Shown here one piece after another: positions 55,655-64,000 of a DNA stretch of 64,000 nt. The stretch is from Taudactylus pleione (lineage: Eukaryota; Chordata; Amphibia; Anura; Myobatrachidae): assembly GCA_031769625.1 (NCBI GenBank), contig JAUIMM010000702.1, positions 2,650,501 to 2,714,500 of the forward strand, given 5' to 3'. The notes beneath the pieces are model-generated. The model made no database searches. It was given only the letters and a program-made list of their open reading frames with translations, and was not told the DNA's origin. The position numbers and the translations under genes were made by a program. Every line of letters starts with the position of its first letter. The first letter of the stretch is position 1.

Positions 55655-56590
55655 TGTCAGACCCTGGTATAGATTATCCTCTGCTGTGTGGTCAGAGGCC
55701 AGGGGGCTAGGGTGAACTGGTGGGTGAAGACGGGGAGGCAATATAGCAGTCATAGGCAACTCTCAGATGTTGATTAGGCCTACTCCTAGGCGCGGAGTGT
55801 AATCCACTTGATGGTATTCACCAGTGACCCCTATAAGCGGGATATGGGTTTTGCTGCACCAAGTGAACAGGTCACAGCCCCCAGAGTAGGTATCTGAGAG
55901 AAGCTAGAAGACAAGGACAGAACTGGGAATGTACTGGAGGAATAACAAGGAGTATCAGCAATGATGAGGCAAACGCTGAATAACAATGGGTATAACTCTG
56001 GTAATCCTGATGCTGTATAGCAAGGATAGATTACTGGGTATCCAGATGCTGAATAGTGATGGGTATGGATCTGGTGATTTTGACACTGTATAGCGAGGAT
56101 AGGTTGCTGGATATCCATACACTGAATATTGATGGGTATAGCTCCAGTGATTTTGGCACTGTATAGTGAGGATAGGTTGCTGGATATCCATACGCTGAAT
56201 ATTGATGGGTATAGCTCCAGTAATTTTGGCACTGTATAGTGAGGATAGGTTGCTGGGTATCCAGATGCTGAATAGCGATGGGCAACAAGGAATTTCAACT
56301 AGAAAGAGAACACTAGAAAACAATGTGGAGCCTGGACGCAATCTCAGTAAATGATCACTAGAGAAGCAAAGTTGCACAGGCAACTTCCTGTTCCAAAAGT
56401 CGAACTGAAATACCCCTAGGTAGCTGGTCATTGGCCGAAGAAAGCAGCTGACTGACGGCAGGCTATCAGTGGAGGATACCGATCAGATGACATGAACCAA
56501 CATGGCGGCACCCAGGTCCACACTCGTAGCAACCAAGAAGTACACAGGAAAAGGTAAGAGTAGCGGCCAATCCCAGGCCACATCCTGACA
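55655..56590 (-). repeat. 3' LTR (936 bp) with internal 73-bp repeats
   Basis: Bounded by TGTCAG at the left and CCTGACA at the right on the plus strand. Four 73-bp units (GATGGGTATAGCTCCAGTGA...) start at about 55985, with steps at 56058, 56131, 56204 and 56277. A polypurine tract (eight G on the minus strand, 56594-56605) adjoins it. Confidence 0.85.
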
Positions 56591-56605
56591 GTACCCCCCC
56601 CTTTC

Positions 56606-58190
56606 AGGGTGGACTCCGGACACCGGAATTACTTATTAGGAGATTTCCTATGGAAGAAACGAGTGAGCTGTGGAGCACAGACATCCAAGGCTTTAACCCA
56701 AGAGCGCTCTTCTGGGCCATAGCCCTTCCAGTCAATCAAGTAATGGAGCTGTCCTAAACTAAGATGGGAATCCATAATTTGTTTAACTTCAAACTCGACT
56801 CCACGTTGGGAGTGAACCTGTGGAGTTTTTGGTGGAAATAATTGAAATCATTTAAGGACTAAAGGACGAAGCAATGAGACATGAAAAGACTTCGATAACT
56901 TTAGTTGTGGTGGCAAGTCCAATTGGTAAGTGACTGGATTTATGACTTTCAGAATTTAATAAGGCCCGATGAACCGTGGAGCAAATTTCATGCTTGGCAC
57001 CTTCATTCTGATGTTTTGAGTAGAGAGCCAGACTTTGTCACCAGGCTTTAACAGGGGAATGGCCATATGTTTCCGGTCAGCAAACTGTTTGTAATTGCCA
57101 GACTTTTTTTTAAGGAGGCATGAAATTTTTTCCAAATTCCAGAATATGATTCAAGATGTTTTGAAACCGCTGGAACTTCTAATGGGGGTAGATTTTGGAA
57201 CTCTGGTACCTCGGAATGTCTCCCAAACACTGTGAAGAAAGGTGTACAATTTTAGAAGTTTGGTATTGGAAGTTGTGGGCAAATTCTGCCCAGGGCAGAA
57301 GATCCAGCCAATCATCTTGAGAAGAGGACACAAACAACTTTATGAAGGTTTATAGTTCGTGATTCACTCGCTCGGTTTGCCCATTAGATTGAGGGTGGTA
57401 TGCGGTGGAGAACTTCAGCTTGATTCCACAAGAGAAACACAGTGCTTGCCAAAATATAGCCACAAACTGCTCACCACTGTTGGACACAATTTCAGATGGT
57501 AGACCGTGCAAACGAAAAATCTCCCAAATAAAAATTTTTCCCAGTTGAGGTGCAGAAGGTAATCCAAGCAAAGGGGTAAAATGATCCATCTTGGAGAAAA
57601 GGTCCACGACCACCCAAATAGTTTTGAAACTATTGGAGGCAGGCAAATCAGTACTAAAATCCATGGAGACGTGGGACCATAGCCTAGTAGGAATAGGTAG
57701 AGGTATTAGAAGTCCCAGCATTTTTCTTTGGGGAGTCTTATGCTGAGAACATTTGACACAAGAAGTGATAAACTCTTTTACATCTTTAGTCATAGATGGC
57801 CATAAGTAAGAGCGTTGTAATAGTTTTAGAGTTTTAAAGACACCGGAATGTCCAGAAAACAAAGAAGCATGATCCCATGTAAGAAGCTGTTTCCGGAGCC
57901 CAGAGACCACAAACATTTTACCTGGAGGTGAAGTGTCTACTTGGGTTTGAGCAAACACCATTGGATGAAGTATGGTTTGAGACTCAGAGCGATCTTCATC
58001 TTCTCCAAAAGACACAAATGCCCTTAACAGAGCATCTGCCTTTTTATTTAGATTACCATGGTGAAACACAACTTTAAAATCAAAACGAGAATTGAAAAGT
58101 GACCATCTTGCTTGTCTGGGATTGAGCCTTTGGGCAGTTTTTAAATACAGAAGATTTTTATGTTCTGAAATTATGGTAACTGGAAACTTA
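56606..58190 (-). pseudogene. gypsy pol C-terminal half: RNase H end, integrase, chromodomain
   Basis: Right to left: RNase H end (KFPVTIISEHKNLLYLKTAQ, RLNPRQARWSLFNSRFDF), the integrase HHCC zinc region (HASLFSGHSGVFKTLKLLQR ... CVKCSQHK), and the catalytic core (SMDFSTDLP with the first Asp; FVAIFWQALC). The second Asp position reads IVSNSGEQF instead of the usual Asp. The Glu is present in HPQSNGQTERVNHE. After frameshifts near 57340 come DDWL-type integrase C-terminus pieces and, at about 56680-56800, a chromodomain (YLIDWKGYGPEERSW). The changed catalytic residue and frameshifts make it non-functional. Confidence 0.83.
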
Positions 58191-58823
58191 GGCCCTGATT
58201 CAGAGCCGGACGCTCTGACAGAGCGCTCACTCTGAATCAGGGCCATCCTCTTTTTTTAGAGCAGCCTCCTGGTTGCTCGCATAGCTGTGGGTGACCACCC
58301 ACAGCTATAGCGAGCAGCCCGAAGGATGGTTGCGATGGTCAAGACCATCACGACCATTGGGCTTGTGACGAGACCCTTGCGGTAGGGTCTCGATGCCGCA
58401 AGCCCTGGAGTGCTTTTGGCTCTGACAGAGCCAAAAGCACTCCCACTGACATCACTTGTGGTGTCAGTGAGGCCGGCCCTAGACGGTAGGCGTTCCCATG
58501 GGAACGCCTCCATCTGGGAAGCCACGCCCCTGGCCCCCAACATCAACAGCACGCCCCCTTTGTAGCGAGACCAGGAGCAACGGCTTGGCTGTCGCTATCC
58601 GGGTCTCACGCATGCGCATGACAGAGCCGCCTCTATTTGCCCTTCTGCTCCACGGGAGGTTTCTGTCCTCCCTGAGCTCGCGTTAGGACACCTGCATTAC
58701 GGTTTGACTGGTGTACAGCCCCAGTCAAACTCCCCACCTGCCTCCGTTGTGTGCATGCGCACTGGGAAAACATCGACCCGCTTGCGAGCGCTCAGCGGTC
58801 GCGAGCAGGTCTGAATCAGGCCC
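58191..58823. mobile_element. Harbinger-type MITE (633 bp, TSD TTA) inside gypsy RNase H
   Basis: GGCCCTGATTCAGAGCCGGA and GGGCCTGATTCAGACCTGCT (reverse complement) are flanked by TTA at 58188-58190 and 58824-58826. The protein reading WRHLLEGA ends at one side and KFPVTII resumes at the other. Confidence 0.92.
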
Positions 58824-60480
58824 TTAGCCCCCTCAAGGAGATGCCTCCACTCCTCCAAAGCTAGTTTCATAGCTAGAAGCTCCTGGTCCCCAATTATGTA
58901 ATTTCTTTCCGCAGGAGCGAATCTTCGTGAGAAGAACCCACAAGGATGATTCTGGCCATCTGCAGCCACTTGAGATAATATTGCTCCTACTCTGACAGAG
59001 GATGCGTCAACTTCCACCGTGAATGGTTTTTCTAAATCTGGCTGGTTAAGGATGGGTGCAAACACAAAAGCTTCCTTGAGTGTCTGGAAAGTTATCAATG
59101 CGGAAGGAGGCCAGAAAGCGGGATTAGCACCTTTTTTCGTGAGAGCCGTAATGGGAGTGGCAATAGTGAAAATATTATGGATAAATCTTCTATAATAGTT
59201 AGAAAAACCCAAAAATCATTGAATACCCTTCAAAGAATTTGGCTGGGGCCATTCCCTGATGGCATTGAATTTTTCAGAATCCATTTGTAAGGATTCTCTG
59301 GAGATAATGTGACCCAGAAAAGGTATAGAAGATTTTTCGAAGATGCATTTAGAGAACTTTCCATATAAATTATGTTTTTGGAGCTGAAAGAGAACTTCTT
59401 TGACATGCAGGCGATGAGATTTGAGATCCTTGGAAAAAATTAGAATGTTGTCAAGATATAAAGAATGTCTCAAAAAATGTCATTAACATATCCTTGGAAG
59501 ATAGCTCTGATGTTGCACAACCCAAAGGGTATTACCAAGTATTCGTAGTGCCCATCCCTGCTATTGAAAGCAGACTTCCACTCGTCTACTCTACGCATAC
59601 AAATGAGGTTTTATGCACTCCGAAGGCTGAGTTTTGTGAAAATAGTGGCTCCTCGCACCTTATCGAATAATTCAGAAATGAGAGGGAGAGGGTAGCGGTT
59701 TTTTATAGTAATGTCATTGAGGTCTAAGCCCTCCATCCTTTTTCTCTACAAAAAATAACCCAGCCCCAGCCGGAGAAGTGGATGGTCGGATAAACCCTTT
59801 TTCCACATTTTCTTGGAAATATTTAGACATAGCAGAGGTCTCAGGTACAAAGAGAGGGTAAATACAGCCTCGAGGAGTTTTGCGAGGTATTAGATCAATA
59901 CCGCAGTCCCATTTGCAATGGGGTGGTAACTTATCCTCTGCCTTCTCACACGAAACATCTGTAAAATCACGGTATGGTTCAGGTAGCAGGACAGAACTTA
60001 GGTCAGATGAAGACTTCAACTCTTGTATACAACTCGGAAATGGACCATACAGGAAGAACTTTAGGAATGCACTTATTATGACAATTGGATCCCCATGCCA
60101 ACACTTGCATATTGGTCCAGTCCAAAGTTGGATTATGTATTTTCAACCACGGTAGACCTAGAACTAAATCATGAGTGTAACTGGGTAGAACAAAGAACTC
60201 AATAATTTTCTGATGAAGTGCACCAATGCAGAGAATAATAGGTACAGACTTGGAAGATATGATTCCAGCTTGAAGAGTGTTCCCATCAACACCGTACAGA
60301 ATTAAATTACACTGAAGAGGTACAACAGGAATTTGCAGATCATGAACAATAGACTCTAAAATACAATTCCCGGCTGCTCCTGAATCTATTAAGGCTAAAA
60401 GTCCTTTAGAATGAGAATCCATTGAGAGAGTGACTGGAAACAGAGGGTCTATTAAATGAGAAGATTTGTACATGACCCTT
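58824..60480 (-). pseudogene. gypsy protease, reverse transcriptase and RNase H start
   Basis: Protease (about 60473-60003): LLALIDSGAAGNCI holds the catalytic DSG, and LVLGLPWLKIHNPTLDW is the typical downstream motif. The RT starts at LPPHCKWDCGIDLIPRKTPR (about 59920). Its palm shows a HYEYLVIPFGL-type segment near 59540 in another frame, then LYLDNILIFSKD (about 59455), where YLDD has become YLDN. Next come FLGHIISRESLQMD and the junction GFSNYYRRF. RNase H begins FTVEVDASSVRVGAILSQ and ends at the MITE. Several frameshifts separate the parts. The loss of the second Asp of YLDD alone would kill RT activity. Confidence 0.83.
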
Positions 60481-61425
60481 AACTGTACTCCTCTACTAAT
60501 GGTTAAGGCCTCTCATTTCCCGACAGTAGGGAACATGATTTCAGAAAATGACGTGGCCCAGCACAATAGAGGCAGAGTTAATTTTGCATCCAACGAATCC
60601 ATTCAGCAAGGGTCAACCGAGACTTGTTGACCTACATGGGTTCATCTAGAGGGAGGAAGATGGACCCCAGATGGTATGAGAAATAGCTGGACGGGCAGAG
60701 GTAAGGACTTCACGCCCCCCGATTAGCTTGTCTTTCCTGATGCTGCTGATCAATTTTGATTGACAAGAAAATAAGATCAGCCAGAGTTTCAAGTAGATCT
60801 CTTGAAGCCAGTTCATCCTTAATTCTTTCAGACAGACCGTACAAGAAGGCTACTCTGAGGGCTGCATCGTTCCATTGTACTTCGGCCATGGGCGTCTGAA
60901 ATGCCACTACAAATTGGCATACAGAACGAGAACCCTGTAGAAGCTGTAGAAGATCTGTGGAAGCTAAAATTGATCTACCTGGCTCATTGAATATACACTT
61001 GAAAACTTTAATAAATTTGTTGGATACCAATGGATCTGCTTGCTCCCATAAGGGGTGACACCTAATTCAATGCAGCACCAGTAAACAAATAGATAATATA
61101 AGCTATTCTAGACCTCGGAGTGGGAACATTTTGCGGCAAGCATTCAAAATGAATTTCTCATTGATTGATAAAACCCCTAAAATATTAGGGCTGCCATCAA
61201 AACGGTTATGGTGGACCAATTGAAGGCAAGATTTGGGGAGTACCAGAACTACCAGAGGATTAAGAGAAGAAGGAATCAAGGCAGTGAGCAAGTTTTAAAT
61301 AGAAGTTGATGTGAGATGTCCTGAAGATGTTGTTCCATATGTTGCTGGGTTGCCTCTTGTGCCTCCAGATGAGACAGTAGATTCTGGAGGACTCTTTCCC
61401 CCTGTAACTTGGCGGGTTCCATTTG
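60481..61425 (-). pseudogene. gypsy gag with zinc knuckle, frameshifted
   Basis: The frame opens just inside the 5' LTR with MEPAKLQGERVLQNLLSHLE and a Gln-rich helix. After breaks the capsid segment reads VCQFVVAFQTPMAEVQWNDA and ALRVAFLYGLSERIKDELAS, matching the retrotransposon gag domain shared with PEG10/RTL-type genes. Near 60530-60576 a perfect CCHC knuckle (C-x2-C-x4-H-x4-C: CLYCAGPRHFLKSC) is present. Frameshifts mean no intact polyprotein. Confidence 0.8.
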
Positions 61426-61439
61426 GGCTTGTGCAAAAC

Positions 61440-61949
61440 TGTCAGGTCCTGGTGTAGATTGTCCTCTGCTTTGTGGTCAGTAGCCGGGGGGCTAGTGTGA
61501 ACAGGTGGGTGAAGACAGGAAGGCATTATTTAAGTCTTCCTTATAGGCAACTTTCAGATGTTGACAAGACCTACTCTATTCACCAGTGACCCCTCCAAGA
61601 GGGTTATGGGTTTTGCTGCACCAAGTGAACAGGTCGTGGCCCCCAGAGTAGGTATCTGAGAGAAGCAAGAAGACAAGGACAGAACTAGAAATGTACTGGA
61701 AGAATAACAAGGAGTATCAGCAATGATGAGGCAGACACTGAATAACGATGGGTACAGCTCTGGTGATCCTGATGCTGTATAGCGAGGAGAGGTTACTGGG
61801 TATCCAGACGCTAAATAGTGATGGGTATGGCTCTGGTGATTTTGACACTTTATAGTGAAGATAGGTTGCTGGGTATCCAGACGCTGAGTAGCGATGGGTA
61901 TAGTTCTGGTGATTTTGACACTGTATAGCGAGGATAGGTTGCTGGGTAT
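61440..61949 (-). repeat. 5' LTR, truncated (about 510 of 936 bp)
   Basis: Begins at TGTCAGGTCCTGG and includes about three 73-bp units (61740-61949). Similarity to the other LTR stops abruptly after GGTTGCTGGGTAT, so the promoter-side U3 start is missing. 61950-62122 is unassigned. Confidence 0.8.
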
Positions 61950-62122
61950 ATACGTCAAAAAGATGACAATTTATAGGTGAATAAACACCACTATTCGAAT
62001 AATTGTCAAAAGTATGGGTGTATTTGTGGGATTACTCCCTGATTCACATCTCTAATACGTGCTGAATCTCATTCCACAGTCTATTTCCATGTTTCAGGTT
62101 TGTGAATGGATACACTAATTAC

Positions 62123-63574
62123 TAGAGTGGGTCCGGTTCCCTGAGAACCGGACCCACCCGAATTTCGGGAATCCGGGGCGATCCGAGCGCAGCGAGCGGA
62201 TCCCTGACCCGAGGCAAAACTTTGCGACCCCTCTGTCGAGTCGCAAGGTTTTATTTTCAGCGGGCTTAATGCTGATTGGCTGAGAGAGCCGTCTGTCACG
62301 GCTCTCAGCCAATCATCGTTAAGCCCATTGAAAACACTACAAAGGAGGAAAAAAAGATGGCGCCCGCCATCCCCCGCCGCCAGACTCCGCCGGCACCCCC
62401 CACTGCCGACACCCCCACTGGCAGCATCCTCTGCTGCCGACACCACCACAGCTGACACTCCTGCACTGCTGCCCAATGTACTGAGGACACTGTCAGCAAC
62501 CCCGACACTGCCGACACTCCCACAGTGAGGACACCACCAGCACCCCTGCACTGACGATACAGTCAGCAAACCTGCACTGAGTACACCGCTAGCACCCCCG
62601 CTCTGCCAACACCGCTGGCAGCCTGCTTTGAGAACCCCCCTGCACTGTCGACACAGTCAGCAAACCTGCACTGAGGACATCGCTGGCACCCCCGCTCTGC
62701 TGTCACCGCCGGTACCCTTCACTGAGAACACTGCCAGCACTGCCATTCCATGTACTGAGGATGCCGCCAGCAACCCCCGCACTGCCGACACAGTCAGCAA
62801 ACCTGCAATGAGGACACCGCTGGCACCCCCGCACTGCCAAGACAGCCAGCAAACCTGCACTAAAGACACCACTGGCACCCCCGCACTGCCGACACAGCCA
62901 GCAAACCTGCGCTAAGACACCGCTGGCACCCCCGCACTGCCGACACAGCCTGCAAACCTGCACTAAAGACACCGCTGGCACCCCTGCACTAAAGACACAG
63001 CCAGCAAACCTGCACTAACACACCGTTGCACCCCCGCACTGCCGACACAGCCAGCAAACCTGCACTAAAGACACCGCTGGCACCCGTGCACTGCTGACAT
63101 CACCGGTACCCTTCACTGAGGACACTGCCAGTACCGCAGCACTGCCATTCCATTTACTGAGGACACCGTCAGCAACCCCGCTCTGCCGACACTGCTGTCA
63201 CAGTAAGGGCACTATTGGTGTATCCAATCCACACTGTATAACACTGTATCTGTGTTGGAAATTAGAAACTGAACTGCCACATGTTAGTACCGCCCACCAT
63301 GTCACTTAGCTTAGTCAGCCAGCTAGCTGGATGCAACCTTTTGGCCTTAACTAGATTACGCAAATAATATTGTGAGGTGGTCAAAATTGATTGGAAACTA
63401 CTGGAAATAAATGTTATTGAGGTTAATTATATTAGCTGTTTTTATGACTTTTTAAGAAAAAATCCAGATCCAAAACCAAAACACAGAGGAAAAAAATCCA
63501 AAACCAGATTCAGATCCAAAACCAGGGGAGATCCAGATCCAAAACCAAAACACAAGGGTCGGCGCACATCTCTA
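62123..63574. mobile_element. Nonautonomous hAT relative (1,452 bp, TSD CTAATTAC)
   Basis: Ends TAGAGTGGGTCCGG and TAGAGATGTGCGCC (reverse complement) are flanked by CTAATTAC at 62115-62122 and 63575-63582. The left end has a hairpin (GGGTCCGGTTCCCTGAGAAC...). The right end shares the block before the GATCCAAAAC motifs with hAT copy 2 (26546-26740). No transposase. Confidence 0.88.
62540..63100. repeat. About 52-bp tandem repeats inside the nonautonomous hAT
   Basis: Units of CAGCCAGCAAACCTGCACTA and ACACCGCTGGCACCCCCGCA repeat roughly ten times with length variation. ORFs on both strands are repeat artefacts. Confidence 0.85.
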
Positions 63575-63582
63575 CTAATTAC

Positions 63583-64000
63583 TAGAGATGAGCGGGTTCG
63601 GTTTCAAGAGATCTGAACCCACCCGAATTTAGCAGAACCGAGTCGGATCCAAGCAGGCTCGGATGTTCCCACCTTACTCGGATCTCTCAAATTGAGGCAA
63701 AACCATAGAGACAAAATCTCGTGGTTAGCGAGCTTTTGTCTTTATGATCAATGTAGTATATAAGGGACCACGTGACGGACGCCATTTCAGTCTGGCTGTG
63801 GAGACTGAACGGGGAGGGTGGGTAGTGTAGGGCTGGGAGAGGTGATGGTGCTGTCTGCTGTGTCCTGGGCTGGTGACTGCTGATCCATTTTGGACTGGTG
63901 CCTGTGACAGCTGTCACTGCTGTCTGCTGTGTCCATCTGGGCTGTTGCTGATCCATCTGGGCTGTCTGCTGTGTTGTGGGCTGGTGTTTTTCATGTCAGC
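63583..64000 (+). mobile_element. Left end of a further hAT family member (continues past window)
   Basis: TAGAGATGAGCGGGTTCGG, a subterminal hairpin, a TATATAAG box at about 63758 and GCCATTTCAGTCTGGCTGTG followed by GGGGAGGGTGGG parallel the left ends of hAT copies 1 and 2. A GCTGTCTGCTGTGTCC-type tandem repeat starts at about 63850. Confidence 0.8.

Larger units (their letters stand above)
55655..61949 (-). mobile_element. Ty3/gypsy chromovirus-type LTR retrotransposon, damaged
   Basis: In minus order: truncated 5' LTR, gag, protease, RT, RNase H, integrase, chromodomain, polypurine tract and a 936-bp 3' LTR. The LTRs have TGTCAGG...CCTGACA termini. The chromodomain and the RNase H wording point to the vertebrate chromovirus lineage (sushi/Amn type). 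It is inactivated by frameshifts, active-site changes, an LTR truncation and a MITE. Confidence 0.85.

Noticed and set aside
62305..62981. ORFs on both strands rich in Cys, Val and Gly or in Thr and Pro
   Set aside because: They read the 52-bp repeat of a nonautonomous hAT element.

Overview
This window is eukaryotic and almost certainly vertebrate, best matched to an amphibian (probably anuran) genome. The reasons are the mixture of repeat families: Penelope-like retroelements with GIY-YIG endonuclease, an L2/CR1-clade LINE, L1 fragments ending in the CWRC-type ORF2 tail, a chromodomain Ty3/gypsy element, Tc1-like fragments, large hAT elements with a BED-finger transposase, and Harbinger elements with swarms of small TTA/TAA-flanked relatives. 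I found no convincing host gene, tRNA, rRNA or CRISPR array. Essentially everything readable is mobile DNA in nested layers. The species call is inference.

Layout. 1-3689: Penelope-like element on the minus strand (ORF1, then a reverse-transcriptase ORF2 in the -1 frame opening exactly at a U UUU UUA heptamer), behind two 750-bp inverted arms. 4225-6310: decayed L2-type LINE, minus. 6790-7905: decayed Tc1-like element. 8240-15870: 3' half of a second Penelope-like element, plus strand, split by a hAT element (9953-15271, TSD GTGTATAT) whose transposase is broken. 15890-19590: TA microsatellite, a 67-bp minisatellite and unassigned DNA. 19594-26946: second hAT copy with a 19-unit 160-bp array and an intact 1,038-residue transposase. 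27017-28438: foldback element. 28800-31012: minisatellites and a Tc1-like fragment. 31654-32254: Harbinger-type nonautonomous element.

32715-40214 is a 7.5-kb Harbinger transposon with matching termini, a TAG duplication and an empty-site copy of its target beside it. It carries the DDE transposase (minus, two exons) between two different Myb/SANT-like genes (plus), each spliced and each followed by a proline-rich linker and a helical tail. Two-gene Harbingers are the rule, so the three-gene layout is the most interesting system here. Small elements at 31654 and 53661 share ends and internal blocks with it, so they look like elements it could mobilise.

40560-54800: nested MITEs, a truncated Harbinger of another lineage joined to a 5'-truncated L1, a roughly 2.1-kb tandem segmental duplication whose second copy is split by later insertions, and another L1 tail with 13-bp TSDs containing a 599-bp MITE. 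55051-61949: chromodomain Ty3/gypsy element (minus) next to an older gypsy remnant, inactivated by point changes, a truncated 5' LTR and a MITE inside RNase H. 62123-64000: two hAT relatives abutting with only one 8-bp TSD between them.
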